From positions 1 to 64,000 of the forward strand of contig JAIXSO010000059.1 of assembly GCA_027484685.1 (NCBI GenBank): a DNA stretch of 64,000 nucleotides, in the 5' to 3' direction. Positions 50,379 through 59,527 of this stretch are shown one piece after another (position 1 is the first letter of the stretch; each line of letters opens with the position of its first letter). Position numbers and translations under genes: made by a program. The notes under the pieces are model-generated. The model did no database searches and had not been told where the DNA came from. It saw only the letters and a list, made by a program, of their open reading frames with translations. Source of the DNA: Bacteroidota bacterium (lineage in GTDB: Bacteria > Bacteroidota > Bacteroidia > UKL13-3).

Positions 50379-52073
50379 TTACCGGTGAGTGTAATTTAAT
50401 TTACTATGTTTTTTACCATAGAAAAAGTAAATAATTAAGCCAATTACTAACCATATTCCAAATGCTATCCAATTAGATTTTCCTAGTTGAGTCATTAAAT
50501 AAAAATTAGTAATCATACCTAAAACAGGCAGTAACGAAAAGCGTTTTAAGAAACTTAGAATAGATATTACAGCAAATAAAATCCAAAAACTATAAGCAGG
50601 AAAATTAGCCGACCAATCAAAATTTTGGAATATTTTGTTTTCATCATAAACAGTAAAAAGAAAAAAGCTCACTAAAAATAACAACGGCATAATTATTCTG
50701 CCACTTATGTAAGGCACCCTAAATCCTTTGTGGTTTTCGTTCCTATGGCTTTCCATTTGAATAACACCAGCATTTACCAAAACAAAGGCAAACAAAGTTC
50801 CAATACTGCTTATATCTGTTACTTCTTTTAGGTTTAAAAATAATGCGGGAATAGCTACCAAAGCACCCGTAATTAATGTTGAAAAATGTGGGGTTTTATA
50901 TTTTGGATGAATATTGCTGAATTTTTTAGGTAATAACCCATCACGGCTCATACTCATCCAAATACGTGGTTGCCCATTTTGAAAAACCAAAAGTACTGAA
51001 GCCATCGCTATTACAGCACTTACAGCTACTATTCCGCTCATCCAATTTACATTTAGTTTTTGGAAAACAAATGCCAATGGATCGCCAACGGCAAGTTCTT
51101 TATAACTAATCATTCCAGTTAAAGTTAAAGAAATAAGGATGTATAAAACGGTGCAAATTACCAACGATGCAATCATAGATTTTGGCAAATCGCGTTCAGG
51201 ATTTTTACACTCTTCGGCTGTGGTAGCCAAGGCATCAAAGCCAATATATGCAAAAAATACCGATGAAACTCCCTGTAAAACACCTGTTATTTTATTAGGC
51301 ATAAAAGGGCTCCAATTATCAGGATTTACATAAAATGCACCTACTACAATAACTAAAACAATAACAAATAGCTTAATGGCTACAAACATATTGCTAGCTT
51401 TTTTGGTTTCTTGTACTCCTCTGTAAATTAACGCAGTAATTGCTAGCACAACACCAACAGCTGGCAAATCAAAAATAAGTTTTGTGCCTAAAAATATAGG
51501 AGCTGTTAACCAAGCGCTGTGTTGTTCTGTTTGCACAAAAGTTAAAGTTTCGTTTTTAGCTAATAAGTTGCTTGCTGCTTCAAAACCATTTTTAGCTGTT
51601 AAATAATCCATGGTTAAATAATCAGGCACATGAATATGTAGTCCAGCTAATAAACCAGTAAAGTAATCGCTCCAACTTATGGCTACTACTATATTTCCAA
51701 TACCATATTCTAATATCAAAGCCCAACCTATAATCCAGGCTATAATTTCGCCAAACGAAGCATAAGCATAAGTGTAAGCGCTACCACTAATTGGAATTGA
51801 GGAAGCAAATTCAGCATAGCTCATAGCTGAAAATCCGCAAGCAATGGCAGTAAAAACAAACAGTAAAATAACAGCCGGTCCACCCATAAAACTAGCATTG
51901 CCAATGGTACTAAAAATACCAGCACCAATTATGGCTGCAATACCCATTGCGGTAAGGTCGCGCAACGATAATGTTTTATGTAATTGATGGCTTCCGTGTT
52001 CGGCTTTATTGGCTTCTGTTAATATTTGATTTACGTTTTTTTTGCGAAAAAGCGCTTTCATGTATTCTATCAT
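50379..52073 (-). CDS. amino-acid permease, APC family
   Basis: A 564-residue transporter of the amino acid-polyamine-organocation superfamily, close to cationic amino-acid permeases. About twelve hydrophobic segments are visible. The first, ALRDLTAMGIAAIIGAGIFS-like part (with GIAAIIGAGIFSTIG), is the substrate- and ion-binding hinge of APC transporters, and the GFxAMSYAEFA block follows; later EECKNPERDLPKSMI is a typical intracellular helix. Substrate specificity is not readable. Start either MIEY... at 52073 or MKALFRKK at 52061. It is divergent from the LutB-like gene. Confidence 0.9.
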   Translation of the reverse strand: MIEYMKALFRKKNVNQILTEANKAEHGSHQLHKTLSLRDLTAMGIAAIIGAGIFSTIGNASFMGGPAVILLFVFTAIACGFSAMSYAEFASSIPISGSAYTYAYASFGEIIAWIIGWALILEYGIGNIVVAISWSDYFTGLLAGLHIHVPDYLTMDYLTAKNGFEAASNLLAKNETLTFVQTEQHSAWLTAPIFLGTKLIFDLPAVGVVLAITALIYRGVQETKKASNMFVAIKLFVIVLVIVVGAFYVNPDNWSPFMPNKITGVLQGVSSVFFAYIGFDALATTAEECKNPERDLPKSMIASLVICTVLYILISLTLTGMISYKELAVGDPLAFVFQKLNVNWMSGIVAVSAVIAMASVLLVFQNGQPRIWMSMSRDGLLPKKFSNIHPKYKTPHFSTLITGALVAIPALFLNLKEVTDISSIGTLFAFVLVNAGVIQMESHRNENHKGFRVPYISGRIIMPLLFLVSFFLFTVYDENKIFQNFDWSANFPAYSFWILFAVISILSFLKRFSLLPVLGMITNFYLMTQLGKSNWIAFGIWLVIGLIIYFFYGKKHSKLNYTHR

Positions 52074-52228
52074 TTGTAAAACTATCTGTATGCAATTATA
52101 CCAATATTACCGGTAAATAAAATTGGTTCCATAATTAATAAGCGTTTCCAAAACTAGAAAAACATGTGTTTTTGTTAAAAATAAATATTTTGGCATTGTA
52201 CATATTTTACTTTAATTCGTAGAATTAG

Positions 52229-53602
52229 ATGAGCGCTGAACAAAATTTTCATCAAGCAGTAAAAAAATCGTTGCAAAACACCGAGTTGCAAACACGCACG
52301 GCTGCCGCTGCGGCTAAGCATCAATTTGCTGTGGCCGAAGCTTTAAAGCAATTTGCCGACCTTGAATTAGCGCGCAATAGAGCCAAATATATTAAATGGC
52401 GAGTAAACGAAAATTTAGATAAATACCTTATTGATTTTGAAGCCAATTTAATGCGTAAGGGCGGAAAAGTTATTTGGGCCGACACGCCTCAAACTGCTTT
52501 AGCCGAAATTGAACAAATCATAAAAAAAAATCAAGCAAAACATATTGTTAAGTCAAAATCGTCTATTTGTAACGAAATTGGCTTAAATGAATTTATAAAA
52601 GCCAAAGGTTACGATTTAACCGAAACCGATTTGGGTGATTTTATTGTAGATGGATTTAACGAAAAACCTTTTCATGGAATTTTACCAGCTGCTCATAAAA
52701 CCAAAGAAGAAATTAATAATTTACTGAACCAAAAAATTAGCACTTCCTTAGATATTGAGTTAAATGAAATGACTAAGGACGTGCGCGATTATATGCGCAG
52801 TAAATTTTTTAAAGCAGATATTGGAATAACAGGTGCAAATTTTTTAATTGCCGAAAATGGTATGGTTTGCATTTCTGAAAATGAAGGAAATGTTAGGCTT
52901 GCTAGCGCTTTTGCCAAAACACATATCATAATTGCTGGTATTGATAAAATACTACCTACCCTTCAGGATGTAGATTTATTTTTTTCATTATTAAGCAGTT
53001 ATGGAAATGGTCAGCGCTTAATGGCTTACAACTCTATAGTTGGTCCTAAAAATTTAGAAGAGCAAGATGGAGCCAATGAGTTTATTGTAATTTTAGTGGA
53101 TAATGGTCGTAGCAGCACTTTAGCTTCACACGATCAAAGGGAGGCGCTTTCATGTATTAAATGCGGAGCTTGTCATTTTGTTTGTCCAGTTTTTACCAAT
53201 ATTGGTGGCCACAGCTATGGTAGCAGTTATACGGGTCCAATTGGTTCAATTACTGAGCCTTTAGCACATGGTTTAAACGAATATAAACATTTAAGTAATG
53301 CCAGCACCAATTGTGGTAAATGCAACGATGTATGCCCTGTAAAAATTGATATAAGCAACCATATAATCAGAAATAGGCGTGACAATATTAATGCAGGTAA
53401 CGAAACCACAGGTGAAAAACTAGCTTGGTACACTTGGACAAAAGCCATGTTGAGTCGTAAAAACTTAAATCGGTCTACTTCTATTAAAAATTTTACTTTT
53501 AGACAATTATATAAAACCGCTTGGGGAGCTGAAAAAGAATTTCCAAAAATTGAAGAAAAATCTTTTAATCAATTATGGCGCGAAAAATTTGGTGGTGTTT
53601 AA
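52229..53602 (+). CDS. lutB: LutB-like iron-sulfur protein of lactate utilisation
   Basis: A 457-residue protein of the LutB/YkgF family, which with LutA and LutC oxidises L-lactate. The N-terminal domain (1-290) has the family pattern with KSKSSICNEIGLNEFI and the LUD-type ANFLIAENGMVCISENEGN. Two [4Fe-4S] motifs follow: CIKCGACHFVC (Cys309, 312, 315, 319) and CGKCNDVC with CP (Cys362, 365, 369). The C-terminal end (LWREKFGG) is normal. Neither lutA nor lutC is adjacent; the permease is divergent, so the operon is broken here or the other genes lie elsewhere. A terminator follows at 53630. Confidence 0.9.
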   Translation: MSAEQNFHQAVKKSLQNTELQTRTAAAAAKHQFAVAEALKQFADLELARNRAKYIKWRVNENLDKYLIDFEANLMRKGGKVIWADTPQTALAEIEQIIKKNQAKHIVKSKSSICNEIGLNEFIKAKGYDLTETDLGDFIVDGFNEKPFHGILPAAHKTKEEINNLLNQKISTSLDIELNEMTKDVRDYMRSKFFKADIGITGANFLIAENGMVCISENEGNVRLASAFAKTHIIIAGIDKILPTLQDVDLFFSLLSSYGNGQRLMAYNSIVGPKNLEEQDGANEFIVILVDNGRSSTLASHDQREALSCIKCGACHFVCPVFTNIGGHSYGSSYTGPIGSITEPLAHGLNEYKHLSNASTNCGKCNDVCPVKIDISNHIIRNRRDNINAGNETTGEKLAWYTWTKAMLSRKNLNRSTSIKNFTFRQLYKTAWGAEKEFPKIEEKSFNQLWREKFGGV

Positions 53603-53629
53603 TAAGTTTGGTTAAAAGCTATTGTAAAT

Positions 53630-53658
53630 AAAAAAAGCTCCAATTTGGAGCTTTTTTT
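53630..53658 (+). terminator. terminator of the LutB-like gene
   Basis: AAAAAAGCTCCAATTTGGAGCTTTTTTT, a stem and T run, just after the stop at 53602. It overlaps the 3' side of the tRNA-Cys gene's downstream region and could serve both. Confidence 0.85.
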
Positions 53659-53661
53659 GTG

Positions 53662-53732
53662 AGGTATCGAGCAGATTCGAACTGCTGTAGGAGCTTTTGC
53701 AGAGCTCAGCCTAGCCGCTCGGCCACGATACC
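53662..53732 (-). tRNA. tRNA-Cys (anticodon GCA)
   Basis: On the minus strand a full cloverleaf is readable: acceptor GGTATCG/CGATACC (7 bp), D arm GCC...GGC, anticodon stem GAGCT/AGCTC with loop CTGCAAA (anticodon GCA), and T arm AGCAG/CTGCT with TTCGAAT. The discriminator base is U, as expected for tRNA-Cys. The gene has no encoded CCA. Confidence 0.9.
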
Positions 53733-53933
53733 CTGATGCGATTAGGGTTGCAAATATATAAATATTATTTACTTATGATAAATTTTTTTTCCATTATTAG
53801 TCTTTTTATTTAAAAACCTGATTTTCTTAATTATTAATTTTTTATGTTTTTAGGTTGTACTGGCGTTTAACGCACTTATGGCTGTTCAATTTTTGTGTAT
53901 TTTGTATTACATCTAAAATATTGATAAATTAAC

Positions 53934-53956
53934 TTACCATAAATAACCTATGGTAA
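53934..53956. promoter_or_regulatory. inverted repeat TTACCATA...TATGGTAA
   Basis: A perfect 8-bp inverted repeat with a 7-base spacer, about 57 bases before the start of the DUF4920 gene (54013). It could be a dimeric regulator site. The remaining bases of 53733-54012 are AT-rich without other features. Confidence 0.45.
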
Positions 53957-54012
53957 TCATGTTATAAAATGTTTTATTTGTGTACTTAAAAATTTAAAAC
54001 TTAAACACAGAA

Positions 54013-54525
54013 ATGAAAAAAATAATTTTATGCGCAGCAGTTGCTTTAACTGTAATTGCATGTGGAAATGGTAACACACCAAAACAAGAAACAACTCCAA
54101 CAGATACAACCAAAACAGCAACAGATACTACAGCACAAGCTCAATATTTTGGTGCTAAAATTACTGAAGATGGAGCAATTGCTTTAGCAGACTTAAAAAG
54201 CGCAATGGGCGATAAAAAAGAGTTAAATGTAAAAGTATCGGGCGAGGTAGATGCGGTTTGCCAAAAGAAAGGCTGTTGGATGGAAATTAAAAATGCAGAT
54301 GGCGATGTAGTTCGTGTAACTTTTAAAGATTATGCATTTTTTATGCCAATGGATTGTGCTGGTAAAACTGCTGTAGTGGAAGGTGTTGCTAAAATTGAAG
54401 AAACTAGCGTAGCTGATTTAAAGGAATATGCTAAAGATGATAATCAAAGCAAAGAAGCTATTGCTGCTATAAAAGAGCCTAAAAAAGAATTGGTTTTTGA
54501 AGCTAGTGGCGTAATTTTAAAATAA
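54013..54525 (+). CDS. DUF4920 domain lipoprotein
   Basis: A 170-residue lipoprotein, lipobox VIAC with Cys17, then a Thr/Lys-rich linker (PKQETTPTDTTKTATDTTA). The domain (about 47-170) reads as DUF4920: LKSAMGDKKELNVKVSGEVDAVCQKKGCWMEIKN, VRVTFKDYAFFMPMDCAGKTAVVEGVA and LVFEASGVI. The pair of cysteines in CQKKGCW with FFMPMDCAG suggests a metal or redox site, but the domain's function is uncertain. It is the first gene of a small run of lipoproteins (54596 and 55065). Confidence 0.85.
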   Translation: MKKIILCAAVALTVIACGNGNTPKQETTPTDTTKTATDTTAQAQYFGAKITEDGAIALADLKSAMGDKKELNVKVSGEVDAVCQKKGCWMEIKNADGDVVRVTFKDYAFFMPMDCAGKTAVVEGVAKIEETSVADLKEYAKDDNQSKEAIAAIKEPKKELVFEASGVILK

Positions 54526-54534
54526 ATTTTTTAT

Positions 54535-54578
54535 AAGCCATATTGCAAGTGAATTATAACTAGCAATATGGCTTTTTT
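54535..54578 (+). terminator. terminator after the DUF4920 gene
   Basis: AAGCCATATTGC...GCAATATGGCTTTTTT folds into an 11-bp stem with a T run; it starts 10 bases after the stop. Confidence 0.85.
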
Positions 54579-54595
54579 AGTAAATTATATAATAA

Positions 54596-55060
54596 ATGAA
54601 AAAAATTATCTATTCCATTTTGGTTTTTGCAGCAATCGGTATTTTAATAAATGCTTGTTCAAATAACCAAAAACCAGCAATCGAGGCCAAAAGTGCAGAT
54701 TCAAGCGCTGTGCAAACCATTAAAGACCCAAATAGCCCAAAGCCAATGGCATTAATGATGCGCCAAATGGCTGCCAATGCCGATAGCATGAAAGCTAAGT
54801 TATTGCGCGGTGAAAGTTTAGATAGTTTATCATTTCCATTTATTCGTTTTTATTTGGTAGAACCTACCGATAAAAATGTGTTAGAGCCTCAGTTTTTTAA
54901 AAATGCAGATATTTATAAAGCTGCACATAAAGCTGTTTTCGACCATCCTAAAGAGCAAAAGAAATATTATAATTTAATGATTAATGCTTGTATTAGCTGT
55001 CATGAAAATTATTGCAGTGGCCCATTACGTAGAATCAGAAAAATGCCAATAACTGAGTAA
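54596..55060 (+). CDS. small lipoprotein with a CxxCH heme-type motif
   Basis: A 154-residue lipoprotein, lipobox INAC with Cys21. Near the C terminus the motif CISCH (Cys132, Cys135, His136) is the c-type heme-attachment signature, and the only other Cys is in the following ENYCSG. The middle (about 45-115) is helical (KPMALMMRQMAANADSMKAKLLRGE). The ligand methionine expected for a cytochrome fold is uncertain (MALMM, or the LMINA preceding CISCH). So it could be a small cytochrome-like electron carrier, or the motif could be coincidental. It starts 18 bases after the terminator and 4 bases before the thioredoxin-like gene. Confidence 0.75.
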   Translation: MKKIIYSILVFAAIGILINACSNNQKPAIEAKSADSSAVQTIKDPNSPKPMALMMRQMAANADSMKAKLLRGESLDSLSFPFIRFYLVEPTDKNVLEPQFFKNADIYKAAHKAVFDHPKEQKKYYNLMINACISCHENYCSGPLRRIRKMPITE

Positions 55061-55064
55061 AACT

Positions 55065-55550
55065 ATGAAAAGTAAAATATTATTAATTGCCATAATTTTG
55101 ATTAGTTCGTGCGGTATTTTTAAAAATAATTATTCAAAAATTTTGAACGGAAGAGCATCACAAGCTACATTTACTAAGAGCAAACAATTTGCTTGGTTTG
55201 ATTCTGAGTATAATGCATATAAAGTAAATACTGAATTGGTTAATCAATTAAAGCCTTTAAAAAACGATTTAAAGGTGCTTATTGTAGCTGGTTCGTGGTG
55301 TGGTGATACCCAACGTGAACTACCTCGATTTTTTAAAATTGCCAATGAAGTGGGCGTACCAAATCAAAACATTGAACTTATAATGGTAGATGAAAGCAAA
55401 GTTTCAAGTGCTATTAATGTTTCTGTTTTGCAAGTAACTAATATTCCAACTTTTATATTTTTTAAAGACGGAAAAGAACAAGGCCGCATCATTGAAAAAC
55501 CTAAAAATACCTTAGAAGAAGACTTGTGTAATTTACTTCATTTAATGTAA
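55065..55550 (+). CDS. thioredoxin-fold lipoprotein with a monothiol CGDT site
   Basis: A 161-residue lipoprotein, lipobox ISSC with Cys16. Residues about 60-160 form a thioredoxin fold: DLKVLIVAGSWCGDTQRELPRFF at about 69-91, with Cys79-Gly-Asp-Thr82 instead of CxxC, then LQVTNIPTFIFFKDGKE with the usual cis-proline (Ile-Pro-Thr). A single active-site Cys suggests a glutaredoxin- or peroxiredoxin-like reduction role, or mere binding. It is 4 bases after the CxxCH gene, so the two may act together in envelope redox chemistry. Confidence 0.85.
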   Translation: MKSKILLIAIILISSCGIFKNNYSKILNGRASQATFTKSKQFAWFDSEYNAYKVNTELVNQLKPLKNDLKVLIVAGSWCGDTQRELPRFFKIANEVGVPNQNIELIMVDESKVSSAINVSVLQVTNIPTFIFFKDGKEQGRIIEKPKNTLEEDLCNLLHLM

Positions 55551-55702
55551 CAAATAGGTAAACAATCGTTTGTACTTGTAATTTTATAAAAAATTAAGAT
55601 TTTGAATTATTAATTAATTATAAAACTTTACATATATTCGTTTTTGGTTTATTATAAAAGTTGTATTTGCAACTTTTAAGCTAAAATAAACTCATTACAT
55701 GT
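55551..55702. other. intergenic region before the giant PKD genes
   Basis: AT-rich. A TGTATTTG (about 55662-55669) with TTTTTGG upstream could be the -7 and -33 of the next gene. Nothing else. Confidence 0.35.
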
Positions 55703-58700
55703 ATGATAAAAAAGTTTTATATCTTTATTTTTTGTATTTTAACTTTACTAGAAGTAAATGCCCAAACTTGCACCATAATTCCTAGTTCAAAACTAGTTTG
55801 TATAAATAATGCTATTAACTTTACTGTAACTTACACTGCTGGTTTAACTCCTGCAAGTTACGATTGGAATTTTGGAAATGCAGTAACAAATTCACAAGCA
55901 AGTCCTACTTACAATTACCCCAATACAGGCACATTTATACCCACACTAAAAATAACTTTTACTAATAATGCTCAATGTATAGTTTCTGGTGATCCTATAA
56001 AAGTGGTTGCATTGCCTACAGCCGATTTTAGAATAACTACACCAACCACACAATGTTTTAAAGGCAATCAGGTTTGTATTAACGATTCTTCAAGGCCTGG
56101 TCCAAGTGGAAGTCCTATTGTTACTCGTACTTTTTTATGGGGAGATGGAGGTTTTGATGTAAGCAATATTTCTATAAAAAAGCTTTGCCACAATTATGTT
56201 AATGCAGCTGGAAGTACTAATTCGTTGGTAATTGAAGTTACCGATACCAATGGTTGTATCAGTCGTTTTGAAAGAAATAATTCAATTGTAATTTTACCTA
56301 AGCAAGATCCTATAAGTTTTACTACACAATACACTGTTCAGTGCAACACCACCCCAGTTACTTTTTTAAATACATCTATTTTAGCAAGAGCAAAAGTAAG
56401 CAAGTTTACTTGGGATTTTGGAGATGGAACATTTGATTCATCTAGTACCAATTGGAATAATTTTGTGCATAATTATACCAAAGGAGGTTTTTTTTCGCCT
56501 AGATTAATTATTACAGATTTAAATGGATGTAAAGATACGTTTACCTTAAATAATGGTGCCCAAAATTTAAAGCTAGATGATAAAATTACAATAAACACCA
56601 TTGATAAATGTTTTAGCAAACAAAGTTATACTTTTTCTGCCCCAGGCTCTGCGGGTGCCAATATTTCTTGGGCAGTTTACGGCCCTAATGGCAAGTTGTT
56701 TGATACCTTGGTAAATGCAACTTATTTTCAAACTTTAAATAAAAAATTTAATTGCGGTCAATATAAAGTTATTATGTATGCCGGCTTGGGTAATTGTAAA
56801 ATTGTGGTTGATACGCTGGTTGATGTATATGGACCAAATACTATTTTAGCAAATGATACCGTACGCCCTGTTAATGAAAACCAGTGTATTCCTAAAGACA
56901 CTGTGTTTTTTAGGGTTCCGCCACCCGAAATTTCTTGTTTTTATAAAAATGTAACTGAATGGTTATGGGATTTTGGTGATGGGTTTGCCCCTCCTTGTAC
57001 TACCGATACTAAAAATGGTCAGAATGTTGGCGTTAATTGCCGATATAGTAAAGATAGTACCAGAGTAAAACATCTTTACGATAAAACAAAGCCAGACTGT
57101 TATAATGTTAGGCTTACTATTACCGACCCAATTAAAGGATGCAGTGATGTAGATTCCTCATTAGTTATTTTGGCTGAGCCAAATGCCCATCCTGATTTAC
57201 CAGCACGCAGAGGATTATATTATTATACCATACCTCCTGGTATAAGCGGGCCGCCTCAAAATTGTTATAGCAGTGTATTTGTTTTTCAATACGAAGAAAC
57301 ATTGCCTAATTGTGGAAGGGAGAGGGCTTGGATAAATACCGATTCAACTGCGGGTATAAATAGATGGGATTCTATTAATCCAAAAAATAATTTTTATATT
57401 AAAAGATACCAAGATGTAGCCGACCCTAACGGTTGGGTTACTGTTGGGTTAATTATAAAAAATGGATTATGTTATGACACTGCTTGGTATCATAATATGT
57501 TTCAATTGATAAAAATTAAACCTCAATTTACTACTAAAGTGGAAGGCATTTGTCCACCTTACAAAGTAACAGTATCGCTTATAGATTCTATTCAAGATAG
57601 TTTAACTACTGCTAGGATTAATTTTTCAGGGGTTGATAGCGTGCAAACTTTTTCAATTACTGATTCCATTATAAAGCAAAAATCATTTGTGTATAATTCG
57701 ATGGGAATTAAGAATATTCGGGTTACTTTAACCAATCGAAAGGGTTGCTCGCAATCGTATGATACTACTATTTATTTTGGTTATTTTAAAGATTTAACGG
57801 TTACCAAACCAACTATTTGCTTAAAGGACTCAACTCAATTTGTGGAAAATATTGAATATTTTTCAAGAACTACAAATAATTGGAAAAACCCATTACGGGC
57901 AGCAGCCAATAAGGAAAAAGCATTTTGGAACTTTGGCGATACCAATGCATTTTTAGATTTAGGAATATTCCCAAAATACAAATTTAGGCGTACAGGCAAT
58001 TTTAAAGTGAGGTTAGCTATTCAAGATAGTCTGGGTTGTAGAGATACCTTTTTATTTAATCAAACCATTAAGGTTGTTGATGTAAATGCAGGTATTCAAC
58101 CAATAAGTGCCAATTTAATTTGTGCACCTAAAATTATTCCATTTAAAGATAACTCTTTTAGTATTGATTCATCTTCTATTTACGGTGACCCTAAATATGA
58201 TAGCATTGTAACTTGGTTTTGGGATTTTGGTGATTTAAAGGCCACTAGTTCTATAAAAGATCCTTTGCACGATTATACGAGTAACGATAATTTTATTGTT
58301 AAACATATGGTAACTACAGCAGCAGGTTGCAAAGATAGTGTGTTAATGCCTTTATCTATTAAAGGTCCAAAACCTAAATACGCATTTGCAAGTGGCGATA
58401 CTTTGGGATGCAGTCCGGTTAAACTTAAAATAAATAATACCACAGGAAGTCAATTACAAAGTTGGCAATGGAAAGTAGATGGGCCAATTAATTTTATTAT
58501 TTCTACCGATAAAGATACCGCTACTGATTTTTCGTTGGTTAAGGCTGGAAGGTATAGAATTTTGTTACTTGGAACCGATTCGTTAAAGAATGAAGTTACA
58601 GGTCAAATAGTTTATTGTACTTCTGTTTATCCCGATACTTTAAATCCAAGTCAAAAGCCAGTTTATGTTACTGTTTACGATAAACCTTTGGTAAATTTAA

Positions 58701-59488
58701 TTGGTCCTGATAGTGTTTGTCCTAACCAAAATGTCCAATTTATAGCTAAAGCAGATACCATTTATAAACAATTTAATTGGATAGTAAGCGATGGTTTTTC
58801 AACTGGTTTGAAACCTCGTACTGACACGTTATTTAATTATATATTTAAAGATACAGGTAATTATTTTATAAAATTAGCACCAACTACCAATGTGGCAATT
58901 ACTTGCTTAGATACTGGCTATAAAGCCATTTATGTGCAATCAATAAAAGCCGATTTTGATATTGATAATTCCCAATCACCATTTTATAAATTTACCAATA
59001 AATCAATTAATGCAGTGGCCTATTATTGGAATTTTGGTCAACCAAGTTCGGGTGCTGAAAACACATCAAATATTCAAAATCCAACACACGATTACAAGAA
59101 TTTAAACGATAGTTTTAAAATATGTTTAGTAGTTAAAAACGCAGGTGAATGTTTTGATACAACGTGCAAAGTTTTATTACCAAAATCGCGCTTAATCAAT
59201 ATTCCAAATGTATTTACCCCAAATAATGATGGCGTTAACGATGCATTTGATATTGATATATTTGGTGAATATTTTTATGAATTGAAAATTTTTAACCGTT
59301 GGGGAGGTAAGGTATTTGAAACCACCAAAGATGGTAAAGGCAACGATGGCATTAATTGGAATGGAAAAACCGATAATGATGGTGGAAACAATCCAGCAGG
59401 AGAGTATTTTTATACTTTTAAATATAAATTTAGCGAAGCTGAAAGTGAAAGAACGGTTCACGGAACCATTACACTTATAAGAGAATAA
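55703..59488 (+). CDS. giant PKD-domain protein with CHU_C (T9SS type B) C terminus, paralogue 1
   Basis: A 1261-residue secreted protein (signal peptide about 1-20, VNAQ). It is made of strand-rich modules with repeated WDFGDG-like cores (VTNSQASP..., KFTWDFGDGTFDSS, EWLWDFGDGFAPPCT, TWFWDFGDLKATSS, YYWNFGQPSS), which are PKD or PKD-like domains, together with variant Cys-rich modules. The last 95 residues start with NIPNVFTPNNDGVNDAFDI and contain IFNRWGGKVFE and FYTFKYK, a CHU_C gliding-motility-associated domain (T9SS type B). Such proteins are probably surface adhesins or SprB-like. A near full-length paralogue follows 39 bases later, so the two are a tandem duplication. Confidence 0.92.
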   Translation: MIKKFYIFIFCILTLLEVNAQTCTIIPSSKLVCINNAINFTVTYTAGLTPASYDWNFGNAVTNSQASPTYNYPNTGTFIPTLKITFTNNAQCIVSGDPIKVVALPTADFRITTPTTQCFKGNQVCINDSSRPGPSGSPIVTRTFLWGDGGFDVSNISIKKLCHNYVNAAGSTNSLVIEVTDTNGCISRFERNNSIVILPKQDPISFTTQYTVQCNTTPVTFLNTSILARAKVSKFTWDFGDGTFDSSSTNWNNFVHNYTKGGFFSPRLIITDLNGCKDTFTLNNGAQNLKLDDKITINTIDKCFSKQSYTFSAPGSAGANISWAVYGPNGKLFDTLVNATYFQTLNKKFNCGQYKVIMYAGLGNCKIVVDTLVDVYGPNTILANDTVRPVNENQCIPKDTVFFRVPPPEISCFYKNVTEWLWDFGDGFAPPCTTDTKNGQNVGVNCRYSKDSTRVKHLYDKTKPDCYNVRLTITDPIKGCSDVDSSLVILAEPNAHPDLPARRGLYYYTIPPGISGPPQNCYSSVFVFQYEETLPNCGRERAWINTDSTAGINRWDSINPKNNFYIKRYQDVADPNGWVTVGLIIKNGLCYDTAWYHNMFQLIKIKPQFTTKVEGICPPYKVTVSLIDSIQDSLTTARINFSGVDSVQTFSITDSIIKQKSFVYNSMGIKNIRVTLTNRKGCSQSYDTTIYFGYFKDLTVTKPTICLKDSTQFVENIEYFSRTTNNWKNPLRAAANKEKAFWNFGDTNAFLDLGIFPKYKFRRTGNFKVRLAIQDSLGCRDTFLFNQTIKVVDVNAGIQPISANLICAPKIIPFKDNSFSIDSSSIYGDPKYDSIVTWFWDFGDLKATSSIKDPLHDYTSNDNFIVKHMVTTAAGCKDSVLMPLSIKGPKPKYAFASGDTLGCSPVKLKINNTTGSQLQSWQWKVDGPINFIISTDKDTATDFSLVKAGRYRILLLGTDSLKNEVTGQIVYCTSVYPDTLNPSQKPVYVTVYDKPLVNLIGPDSVCPNQNVQFIAKADTIYKQFNWIVSDGFSTGLKPRTDTLFNYIFKDTGNYFIKLAPTTNVAITCLDTGYKAIYVQSIKADFDIDNSQSPFYKFTNKSINAVAYYWNFGQPSSGAENTSNIQNPTHDYKNLNDSFKICLVVKNAGECFDTTCKVLLPKSRLINIPNVFTPNNDGVNDAFDIDIFGEYFYELKIFNRWGGKVFETTKDGKGNDGINWNGKTDNDGGNNPAGEYFYTFKYKFSEAESERTVHGTITLIRE

Positions 59489-59527
59489 TACTCTTTTAAA
59501 TATAAACATTGCTAACCTTATAACTGC

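Noticed and set aside
54596-55060. Naming the CxxCH lipoprotein a cytochrome c
   Set aside because: The distal methionine or histidine ligand cannot be placed and one motif alone is weak evidence, so only the motif is reported.
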